Shown piece by piece: positions 56,981 through 64,000 of a DNA stretch of 64,000 nucleotides. The translations under genes and the position numbers were made by a program. The notes under the pieces are model-generated. The model saw only the letters and a list, made by a program, of their open reading frames with translations. It searched no databases and had not been told where the DNA came from. The stretch's first letter is position 1; each line of letters opens with the position of its first letter. Location of the stretch: positions 1 to 64,000 of IMG/VR virus record IMGVR_UViG_3300047548_001136; one strand, written 5' to 3'. This DNA is from a virus.

Positions 56981-58006
56981 ATGAAGCTTTCAGATATTGA
57001 AAAAACCAGCAGTATTGCAATGAATAATAAGATGCGCGAAAAGCTAGGCTGGAGCCTAGATTTAAACGCTATGACTGTTAACTCAGCTATGGATATGATG
57101 GAAAGTATTGATCAAAAACTTTCCAAAGTTCGTGGTAGTCATAAGCTACACGAAAGTCAAAACAATCCAAATTACGTTGGTTTAATTATGGCTAAGCAAA
57201 TACTAGAAAGTTATGTTGCTGAAGCCGAATTAAATGTAAAAGATGATAAGAAGTCACCAAAGAAAGTTGAAGCTAAGGTAAAAGAAGGCAACAAGTTTAG
57301 CGGTGAATTAGCTAAAGCTAAGGCTTCTGGTAAAGAAGAGTTTGATGTTGACGGCAAGAAGTATAAAGTCAACGAAGCTAAGAAGAAAGTTGATGAAAAG
57401 GCTGTATCAAAAGCTCAGCAACAAGCTGCTGGTGCTGCTCTAGCAGCAAAGCGTGGCGAAGGCAAAGCTAAAGGCGCATCAAAAGAAATGATGGGCATGA
57501 GCGAAAAAGAACTTAAGAAGATTGCTGGCACAAAGCACGCTGGTCTTCCAAAGAAGAAGGTTTCAGAATCTCGTCTATTTGAAGATGAACTAGGCCAGGC
57601 ACAGGCAATGCTTGCTGCAAAGGACATGGTTGATTCAATGCAGGATATGATTGAAGAACTAAGCAAGATGCTTAACGAGCAACTTCCTCCACTAACTGAT
57701 AGTATTCGCACTGCAATTGGTAGCGCAGAAGCTGATAGCTTTAAGGCAAGTGCTAGTTCAACACTTAGTTCATTGCTAACAACTGTACAGTCAAGCAGAG
57801 AAGCAATGGATCAAGCTGTTCGTTCTCTTAGCGGAGAAGGGGGAACTGTATCTGTTCCTGGCGCAGATGTAGGTGCTGATCTTGGTGCTCCAGATCTTGG
57901 TGGCGAAGAAGATCTTCCAGATCTTGGTGCTGATGAAGAAGATGATTTTGCTGCAAGCGATGCTGCTGTAGGTGGCAACTTATCTCTTGGTCGTGAGAAG
58001 CGTTAA
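56981..58006 (+). CDS. Acidic/Lys-rich virion core-type protein, 341 aa
   Basis: It is helical and low complexity. A Lys/Ala-rich middle (about 80-200) carries a small hairpin-type segment GKEEFDVDGKKYKVNEA. A conserved-looking helical block follows (ESRLFEDELGQAQAMLAAKDMVDSMQDMIEELSK, about 205-238). The C-terminus is very acidic with repeated DLGAPDLGG/DLPDLGADEE. It resembles uncharacterised prohead-associated proteins of large myophages; a scaffold or core role is inferred. Confidence 0.6.
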   Translation: MKLSDIEKTSSIAMNNKMREKLGWSLDLNAMTVNSAMDMMESIDQKLSKVRGSHKLHESQNNPNYVGLIMAKQILESYVAEAELNVKDDKKSPKKVEAKVKEGNKFSGELAKAKASGKEEFDVDGKKYKVNEAKKKVDEKAVSKAQQQAAGAALAAKRGEGKAKGASKEMMGMSEKELKKIAGTKHAGLPKKKVSESRLFEDELGQAQAMLAAKDMVDSMQDMIEELSKMLNEQLPPLTDSIRTAIGSAEADSFKASASSTLSSLLTTVQSSREAMDQAVRSLSGEGGTVSVPGADVGADLGAPDLGGEEDLPDLGADEEDDFAASDAAVGGNLSLGREKR

Positions 58007-58011
58007 TTAAA

Positions 58012-58365
58012 ATGCGTTTGTTTGAGATCGCCAATCAAAGAACTGATGGACCTGAACCAGTATTAATGGCTATCCTTAGTTACCTAAAAGGAAAAGGTGA
58101 TCAAAGAGCGACCGGTGTACGTGTACCAATGTCCAGCATTGAAGCTTTAATGCAAAATGCTGGACAATCTATCACATATGCTGAATTAGAAAATTTAAGA
58201 CAAAAAAATCAAACAATAGCTAACTTGATTAAAAGTATAAATCAGGATGAAGTTATTATTAACACACAAAATAATGATGAAGTTAGCGACAATCTAGAAT
58301 ATCAACCTGGTGATGAGCAAGACGTTGCTATGATGGCTAAAAGAGCAGCAACACGTAACGATTAA
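58012..58365 (+). CDS. Small virion-type protein, 117 aa
   Basis: The start MRLFEIANQRTDGPEPV resembles the short capsid-targeting N-termini of the region. Helical segments (VLMAILSYLKGKG; MSSIEALMQNAGQSITYAELENLRQKN) follow, with an acidic tail. It sits 5 bases after the core-type gene. Function unknown. Confidence 0.55.
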   Translation: MRLFEIANQRTDGPEPVLMAILSYLKGKGDQRATGVRVPMSSIEALMQNAGQSITYAELENLRQKNQTIANLIKSINQDEVIINTQNNDEVSDNLEYQPGDEQDVAMMAKRAATRND

Positions 58366-58400
58366 TTGCGTTATTAAAGTAAATTCATTAAAATTATTAA

Positions 58401-59087
58401 ATGTTACTCAATCCCCTTTATGAGTACTCGAGTATTAAGCGAGTACAGTCAGAGCTTGGTCGTCAATATCTTACCCCCGATGGCATCAAAGTACCTAGTG
58501 TAACAACAGTACTTGATAAAACAAAACCAATTGAAAAAGTACAAGCATTAAACGAATGGCGTAAGCGTGTAGGACACGATAAGGCAGCAGAAATAACAAA
58601 AAATGCTGCAAGTCGCGGAACTATAATGCACAAGCGTTTAGAAGAATTCATTGCTGGGGAAATGAAGGAACCTGGCTCAAACGTTGTTCATGCCCAAGCA
58701 GCTAAAATGGCTGATGCAATTATTGAACAATATATGAAACCATTTGTTAATGAAGTTTGGGGAAGCGAAGTAAATCTATATTATACTGGTCTTTATGCTG
58801 GCACAACAGATTGTGTTGGTGTTTGGAAAGGTAAACCAGCTATTATGGATTTTAAGCAAACTAACAAACCAAAAAAGCGTGAATGGATCGACGACTACTT
58901 CCTACAGTTATCGGCATATGCTCATGCACACAATCACATTCATGGTACTGATATTAAACAGGGTGTTATTTTAATGTGTTCAGGAGATCTTGAAACACAA
59001 CTATTTGAACTTAATTTAGAAGAGTTTGAAAAGTACAGTGAATTGTGGTGGAAAAGAGTTGAGCAGTATCATTTAAATTTATCATAA
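58401..59087 (+). CDS. PD-(D/E)XK exonuclease (MGME1/RecB-like)
   Basis: 228 aa. SRGTIMHKRLEEFI (71-84) has the motif I His. E123 is followed by GTTDCVGVWKGKPAIMDFKQTNK with D137, D150 and K152, and the motif QLSAYA (169-174) completes the RecB-family signature. Such nucleases trim DNA ends in repair or packaging. It has no close functional neighbour; the tail spike gene follows with its own promoter. Confidence 0.85.
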   Translation: MLLNPLYEYSSIKRVQSELGRQYLTPDGIKVPSVTTVLDKTKPIEKVQALNEWRKRVGHDKAAEITKNAASRGTIMHKRLEEFIAGEMKEPGSNVVHAQAAKMADAIIEQYMKPFVNEVWGSEVNLYYTGLYAGTTDCVGVWKGKPAIMDFKQTNKPKKREWIDDYFLQLSAYAHAHNHIHGTDIKQGVILMCSGDLETQLFELNLEEFEKYSELWWKRVEQYHLNLS

Positions 59088-59090
59088 ATA
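59083..59090 (+). promoter_or_regulatory. Late promoter, CATAAATA
   Basis: Octamer 23 bases before the tail spike ATG at 59114; a TAGGATAA ribosome site lies between. Confidence 0.55.
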
Positions 59091-59113
59091 CTAGCATATA
59101 GTAGGATAAAGAT

Positions 59114-60691
59114 ATGCCAATAATCAGTATTAGTAGAATACAACATAGATATGGTTTAAGCGAAAATTTACCACAGCTTGCCGCAGCAGAGTTTGGTTGG
59201 GCTATAGATCAGCGCAGATTGTTTATTGGCAATGGTCCTACCGCAGAGGGCGCGCCGCAAATTGGTAATACAGAAATCTTAACACAATACAGTAATTTGT
59301 TAGAGGTTGCTCAAAATTCCTACACATATAAAGATGTAGCAGCAGGTTATCAAGCTATAACAGGTGAAAGTCTATCATCACCAGTTACTAGAAGTTTACA
59401 AGAAAAGCTTGACGATGTTGCAAGCGTTAGAGATTACGGCGCAAAAGGAAATGGAATTGATGATGATACTGTATACATTAATAGAGCGTTAGCTGATTTG
59501 TATACTAGAGATTCTAACCCATCAACACGAAGAGTTTTATATTTTCCAGCAGGAAACTATATAGTTAACGATACAATTAAAATCCCATCCTTTGCTACAA
59601 TACAAGGTGAAGGTAAAAACTGCACTATTATTACTGCTAGAGATAGCTTTGCAAATTGTGTAGCCCGTTTAGCTGACAGTAAAATGCAAGTTGGAGAAAA
59701 TGTTGGTGCAAATGGTGCAGTATTGCCTAGTTACATTTCAATAAACGATATAACATTTAACGCTAACTTTTTATCAATGGATGTTTTCATCATTAATTCT
59801 GCGTCATCTGTAATATTTAGAAACGTAGCATTTTCAGGCGGATTAGGCGAAGCACCAACTACATCTGGTTCTTTGCTTTCTACATTAAGAATTTATAGCA
59901 GTGCGATTAACCACACAAAGAACATTATTTTTGATAATTGCGAATTTAAAGAAAGCAATTATGCTGCAATATTAGATGACGATATGGAAAACATCGTATT
60001 TGATAAGTGTTATTTTAATAAGCTCTATCTTGGATTTAAGATAGGTGAAGATACTACTGGTAGCGGAAAAAGCATTGTTGGTCCATTGGGGTTAAGAATA
60101 ACAAATAGCTTGTTTGATGAAATTTTTAATTCTGCTATTGTAAATTATAAAACAGCAAAAGTTACAAGTGCATTCAATGCATACTTAAGTGCTGGCGATC
60201 AAAATATTTCTTCACCTGCATACCCAGTTATTATTTTCCAAGATTTTGGTGGATCGAGTATTTGTGATACTTTTACAAGAAGCGAAACATCTGCAATACC
60301 ACGCATTGATTACAGCAATACCAAATCTGTTTTCATTGAAGCATCACAAGGCGTTTTCATTGGAAAAAGACAAATTTCAACAGGTGATATTAAAACACTA
60401 ACTAACAACACTAGTAATACTAGTTCTGGTATTGTTTTCAACGTTTCACAGAAAGCACAAAAGTTAAATTACATTGCATCTAGAGGAACTGGTGTTAGAA
60501 ACGGTGTACTAGAGATCGTTGCTACTGCTACTGGTATTACATACAGTGATTCATTTACTGAAAACGGAACTGATATTGGATTAACGTTGACTGCTACAGT
60601 TTCTGGATCAGATGTAACTGTTAATTATACAACAACAAACACTGGTGCAGATGTTTCATTCTCTTATAGCGTGGATCGCAATCTAACTTGA
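59114..60691 (+). CDS. Tail spike / fibre with pectate-lyase beta-helix
   Basis: 525 aa. Residues about 1-50 (LAAAEFGWAIDQRRLFIGNG) match the N-terminal hub domain of phage fibre proteins. Residues 103-300 begin SVRDYGAKGNGIDDDTVYINRAL and PAGNYIVNDTI, the entry of the pectate-lyase-superfamily beta-helix, with the repeats ISINDITF, VIFRNVAFSG, IIFDNCEF and IVFDKCYF forming helix rungs. The C-terminus is a beta-rich Ser/Thr domain. It likely binds and may cut host surface sugars. Confidence 0.87.
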   Translation: MPIISISRIQHRYGLSENLPQLAAAEFGWAIDQRRLFIGNGPTAEGAPQIGNTEILTQYSNLLEVAQNSYTYKDVAAGYQAITGESLSSPVTRSLQEKLDDVASVRDYGAKGNGIDDDTVYINRALADLYTRDSNPSTRRVLYFPAGNYIVNDTIKIPSFATIQGEGKNCTIITARDSFANCVARLADSKMQVGENVGANGAVLPSYISINDITFNANFLSMDVFIINSASSVIFRNVAFSGGLGEAPTTSGSLLSTLRIYSSAINHTKNIIFDNCEFKESNYAAILDDDMENIVFDKCYFNKLYLGFKIGEDTTGSGKSIVGPLGLRITNSLFDEIFNSAIVNYKTAKVTSAFNAYLSAGDQNISSPAYPVIIFQDFGGSSICDTFTRSETSAIPRIDYSNTKSVFIEASQGVFIGKRQISTGDIKTLTNNTSNTSSGIVFNVSQKAQKLNYIASRGTGVRNGVLEIVATATGITYSDSFTENGTDIGLTLTATVSGSDVTVNYTTTNTGADVSFSYSVDRNLT

Positions 60692-61140
60692 TTTGGCACG
60701 ACATTAATTGTCGAGATCGTATTTTAAAGTGGCGTGAGTGGCGTAATGCCCTCACGCCCATGTCTCTTGAAGATTGCTTAAAAGAAGTAGCAAATGCGTG
60801 GGCAAAAGCACCGCTCGTAAATCATTATCTAACACCTGATGATTTAAATGAACTACCAGATCCTTGGAATCTAATAAATGATAATATCTATTGTGATTTA
60901 GGGATATCCCTTGGTATGGTATATACACTCTCTTTATGCGATAATCCCCATATAACTGATGAAATAACCTTAGAGGTTTATCAATCCAACGAAGGTTGGA
61001 TTAATTTATGCTCGGTCAACTCGGGATTATACATGCTTAATTGGGCACCTAGAACTGTCGTAAATAAATCCACGATCCCCAATTTAGGGAATCCAATTTT
61101 TGCATACACAAAAATTGACCTAGCAAACAAGTTAAACTAA
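60688..61140 (+). CDS. Conserved phage protein (WHD...RILKWREWR type), 150 aa
   Basis: It starts with TTG at 60688, overlapping the spike stop by 4 bases (TTGA); no ATG is near. The N-terminus IWHDINCRDRILKWREWRN and the middle LPDPWNLINDNIYCDLGISLGMVYTLSL are conserved in many uncharacterised phage proteins. It is soluble, with a Trp/Asn-rich end. Possibly tail-related by position. Confidence 0.65.
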   Translation: MIWHDINCRDRILKWREWRNALTPMSLEDCLKEVANAWAKAPLVNHYLTPDDLNELPDPWNLINDNIYCDLGISLGMVYTLSLCDNPHITDEITLEVYQSNEGWINLCSVNSGLYMLNWAPRTVVNKSTIPNLGNPIFAYTKIDLANKLN

Positions 61141-61166
61141 ACTATTAATCTATTAAAGGAAGTTCT

Positions 61167-63470
61167 ATGAATAAGATTCAAGTAACAAAGCGCAATGGCG
61201 CCAAAGAGGATTTAAACCTCGATAAACTACACAAGGTAGTTTTTTGGGCAACAGAAGGTATCGCTGGCGTGAGCGCAAGCGAAGTTGAATTACGTAGCCA
61301 AATTCAATTCTATAATAATATTAAGAGCACAGAAATCCAAGAGATGCTCATTAAATCTGCTGCAGATTTAATTACAGAGGATACACCAAACTATCAGTAT
61401 GTTGCCGGTCGTTTAATCAATTTTCATTTGCGTAAACAAGTTTATAATCGCTTTCAACCATGGTCGTTACTTGACGTTGTTAAAAAGAATATAGAACGTG
61501 GACTTTATGATTCAGAGCTAATCAAATACTACACAGAAGAAGAATGGAATAAGCTTGATGGATATATCAAGCATGATCGTGATATGGAACTTACCTATGT
61601 AGCAATGGAACAGCTACGTGGTAAGTACCTAGTACAGAATCGTGTAACAGGTGAAATCTATGAAACACCCCAAGTAGCATACATGCTTATTGCTGCTACA
61701 TTATTTGCAAATTATTCAAAGGAGACAAGACTTGCTTGGGTTAGGGATTATTACGAAGCTATTAGTAAACACGACATCAGCCTCCCAACACCAGTCATGG
61801 CAGGCGTTAGAACACCACAACGACAATTTAGCTCCTGCGTCCTCATTGAAACCGCAGACAGCCTCGACAGCATTAACGCAACAGCAAGTTCAATCGTCAA
61901 GTACGTTTCTCAAAAGGCTGGTATCGGCATTGGGGCAGGTAGTATTCGCGCTATTAATTCTCCTATACGTAATGGCGATACCGCTCATACTGGCGTTATC
62001 CCATTCTTCAAATATTTTCAATCAGCCGTTAAGTCTTGTTCACAAGGTGGTGTACGAGGCGGAGCAGCCACTCTCTACTATCCAATTTGGCATTTTGAAG
62101 TAGAAGATCTACTAGTATTAAAGAACAACAAAGGTACAGATGATACTCGTGTCCGTCACATGGATTATGGAATACAGTTTAACAAGCTAATGTATGAGCG
62201 ACTGCTAACTGGCGGCGATATTACATTGTTCTCACCTAATGATGTACCTGGTCTTTATGAAGCATTTTTCAATGACCAAGATAGATTCCGTGAACTATAT
62301 GAAACAGCAGAACGTAATACACGCATTCGTAAAAAGAAGGTAAAAGCATCGGACTTGTTTAGTTCATTTATGGGGGAGCGTAAAGATACAGGTCGCATCT
62401 ACTTACAAAATGTTGACCACAGCAATACGCACAGTTCATTTGATGAAAAGAAGTGGCCTGTTAAGCAGTCAAATCTTTGTGCAGAAATTACACTACCAAC
62501 TCGCCCACTAAACGACATTAATGACGAAGATGGTCGTATTGCACTTTGCACATTGTCTGCCATTAACTGGGGTAATATCAAAGATCCAAAAGATTTTGAA
62601 AAACCATGCACACTAGCTATTCGCGGACTTGATGCACTACTAAGCTATCAAAATTATCCAGTTAAGGCTGCACAACTATCAACAAGGGATTTCCGTCCAC
62701 TTGGTGTTGGTATTATTAACCTTGCATACTTCCTTGCAAAGAACGATGTAACTTATAGTGATCCAAGAGCACTTACACTTGTGGATGAATATGCAGAAGC
62801 TTGGTCATATTATCTCATTAAGGCTAGTGCTGATCTTGCAGCAGAGCAAGGCGCATGTGAACTAAGCAGCGATACAAAGTATGCACAAGGTATTGTACCA
62901 GCCGACACACGTAAGACAGATATTGATGAACTAGTTGCACACAACGAACGTATGCCATGGAATGTTCTACGCGAACAGCTAAAGACAACCGGTATTCGTA
63001 ATGCAACTGTTATGGCGCTTATGCCAGCAGAAACAAGCGCACAGATTGCAAATGCAACGAACGGCATTGAACCACCAAGAGCCTATGTTTCAGTTAAGCA
63101 GTCTAAGCATGGTGTGCTTAAGCAAGTTGTTCCAGGTTATCCAAGACTCAAGAACAAGTATGAATTACTATGGGATCAAAAGTCACCAGAAGGTTACTTA
63201 AAGATTTGTGCAGTACTACAGAAGTGGATTGATCAATCCATTTCAACTAATACCTCTTACAACCCAACTTTCTACGAAGATGATAAGATTCCAATGAGTG
63301 AAATGCTTAAGCATCTTGTACTTTGTTACAAATATGGTATTAAGACACTTTATTACTTCAATACATATGATGGTGCAGGTGAGGTAGATGTTGACAAGAT
63401 GGTCGCTAAAACTGTAGAATTAGCACCAGTAGTAACAGATGATGAATCTTGCGATAGTTGTGTAATTTAA
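61167..63470 (+). CDS. nrdA: Ribonucleotide reductase large subunit NrdA (class Ia)
   Basis: 767 aa. An N-terminal ATP-cone region (about 1-90; VTKRNGAKEDLNLDKLHKVV), active-site cysteines in RQFSSCVL and NLCAEITLPT, the radical-path Tyr region near 700 (TSYNPTFYEDDKIPM), and the C-terminal redox pair ESCDSCVI. It makes deoxynucleotides for phage DNA. It is followed 9 bases later by nrdB. No intein or intron was seen. Confidence 0.97.
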   Translation: MNKIQVTKRNGAKEDLNLDKLHKVVFWATEGIAGVSASEVELRSQIQFYNNIKSTEIQEMLIKSAADLITEDTPNYQYVAGRLINFHLRKQVYNRFQPWSLLDVVKKNIERGLYDSELIKYYTEEEWNKLDGYIKHDRDMELTYVAMEQLRGKYLVQNRVTGEIYETPQVAYMLIAATLFANYSKETRLAWVRDYYEAISKHDISLPTPVMAGVRTPQRQFSSCVLIETADSLDSINATASSIVKYVSQKAGIGIGAGSIRAINSPIRNGDTAHTGVIPFFKYFQSAVKSCSQGGVRGGAATLYYPIWHFEVEDLLVLKNNKGTDDTRVRHMDYGIQFNKLMYERLLTGGDITLFSPNDVPGLYEAFFNDQDRFRELYETAERNTRIRKKKVKASDLFSSFMGERKDTGRIYLQNVDHSNTHSSFDEKKWPVKQSNLCAEITLPTRPLNDINDEDGRIALCTLSAINWGNIKDPKDFEKPCTLAIRGLDALLSYQNYPVKAAQLSTRDFRPLGVGIINLAYFLAKNDVTYSDPRALTLVDEYAEAWSYYLIKASADLAAEQGACELSSDTKYAQGIVPADTRKTDIDELVAHNERMPWNVLREQLKTTGIRNATVMALMPAETSAQIANATNGIEPPRAYVSVKQSKHGVLKQVVPGYPRLKNKYELLWDQKSPEGYLKICAVLQKWIDQSISTNTSYNPTFYEDDKIPMSEMLKHLVLCYKYGIKTLYYFNTYDGAGEVDVDKMVAKTVELAPVVTDDESCDSCVI

Positions 63471-63479
63471 GAGGAAATT

Positions 63480-64000
63480 ATGAGCGTATTTGATATTGAA
63501 AATAAAAGCGACCACACTAAAAGTTTGGCGTTCCTTGATTCAAACGGTGGAGTAACTATTCAACGTTATGATACTATGAAGTATCCCGCAATCGATAAGC
63601 TAACTGACAAGCAGCTTAGTTTCTTTTGGCGACCAGAAGAAGTAGATACATTGCGTGATGCTAAGGACTTTAAGTCGCTTACTGCTCATGAACAGCATAT
63701 TTTCACAAGTAATCTCAAGAGACAAATTCTATTGGACTCAGTACAGGGCCGCGCACCAAGCGTGGCCTTTGGTCCTATCTGTTCTCTTCCAGAACTTGAG
63801 AATTGGATTACAACATGGACTTTTAGTGAAACAATTCACTCACGTTCATATACACACATTATTCGCAATGTGTATGCTAATCCAAGCGTAATTTTTGATG
63901 AGCTAATGGATATTGAGGAGATTGTTGATTGTGCTAAGGACATTAGTAAGAACTACGATGAACTAATTCACTATAATAATGTTCTTGCTACACTACCAAA
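63480..64000 (+). CDS. nrdB: Ribonucleotide reductase small subunit NrdB (truncated by window end)
   Basis: A GAGGAA ribosome site precedes ATG at 63480, and the frame runs off the window after 173 codons. FFWRPEEVDTLRDAKDF, LTAHEQHIFTSNLKRQ and WTFSETIHSRSYTHIIRNVY carry the Glu and His iron ligands and the Phe-rich core of class I small subunits. Only the N-terminal part is visible. Confidence 0.95.
   Translation, partial: MSVFDIENKSDHTKSLAFLDSNGGVTIQRYDTMKYPAIDKLTDKQLSFFWRPEEVDTLRDAKDFKSLTAHEQHIFTSNLKRQILLDSVQGRAPSVAFGPICSLPELENWITTWTFSETIHSRSYTHIIRNVYANPSVIFDELMDIEEIVDCAKDISKNYDELIHYNNVLATLP

Noticed and set aside
1-64000. tRNA genes and CRISPR arrays
   Set aside because: Gaps between genes are too short for tRNA clusters and I saw no convincing cloverleaf or repeat-spacer pattern; a covariance-model scan would be decisive.
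1-64000. Cyanophage with photosynthesis genes
   Set aside because: gp32 and UvsY resemble cyanophage proteins, but no psbA, psbD, hli or similar gene is present in the window.

Overview
The window is a gene-dense, AT-rich segment of a contractile-tailed (T4-like) bacteriophage. The evidence is a set of T4 core proteins recognised from motifs: dNMP kinase (gp1), tail sheath gp18, tube gp19, head-completion nuclease gp4, small and large terminase gp16/gp17, ssDNA-binding gp32, UvsX, UvsY, UvsW, a probable clamp-loader subunit gp62, primase gp61, helicase gp41 and NrdA/NrdB. Late-promoter octamers of the TATAAATA type support this. gp32, UvsY and several hypotheticals resemble those of marine T4-like phages (cyanophages, pelagiphages), but no photosynthesis genes are present, so the host cannot be named. 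No tRNA, CRISPR array or IS element was seen, and no gene-free stretch exceeds 300 bases. Portal, major capsid and most baseplate genes lie outside the window.

Layout: 0-9.9 kb holds head/tail genes (neck-like protein, dNMP kinase, sheath, tube, a tube-initiator-like protein, gp4, gp16). 9.9-18.6 kb is an unusual cluster inserted between the two terminase genes: an RTX-toxin-acyltransferase-like protein, two tandem Hint-fold proteins with Gly in place of the catalytic Cys, a 56-codon protein resembling the end of a Hint domain, and a run of proteins with T4 internal-protein-like capsid-targeting N-termini, one of them an HExxH metallopeptidase. 18.6-23.6 kb has two HNH endonucleases, gp17 and a large virion-type protein. 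23.6-27.3 kb is the gp32-uvsX-uvsY recombination block.

27.3-38.7 kb is a sugar/surface island on both strands: methyltransferase, carbamoyltransferase, pyruvyltransferase-like protein, three paralogous KpsS/glycerophosphotransferase-like proteins, FkbM methyltransferase, three GT-A glycosyltransferases, a ColD-type PLP dehydratase with His188 instead of Lys, GDP-mannose 4,6-dehydratase, and a fusion of a HxGH nucleotidyltransferase with a phosphomannose-isomerase cupin. 38.7-41.5 kb is an early module of SprT-like protease, small proteins and an AAA+ ATPase, several with their own TTGACA-type promoters and terminators.

41.6-53 kb is replication/repair: a HARP-like protein beside UvsW, a gp62 candidate, a GIY-YIG endonuclease, a 197-residue protein carrying the conserved landmarks of C-family (DnaE/PolC) polymerases in order, a hydrolase, primase, a radical-SAM gene flanked by an exact 11-bp direct repeat, and helicase gp41. 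53-61 kb returns to virion and lysis-like genes, a PD-(D/E)XK nuclease and a pectate-lyase-fold tail spike. The window ends in nrdA and a truncated nrdB.

Strongest leads: the mini-DnaE-like protein; the acyltransferase plus Hint plus capsid-targeted cargo cluster; an RNA hairpin with a late promoter embedded in its 5' arm; late promoters fused to start codons (probable leaderless mRNAs); a shared structured leader in front of gp32 and a holin-like gene; and the repeat-bounded radical-SAM insertion.
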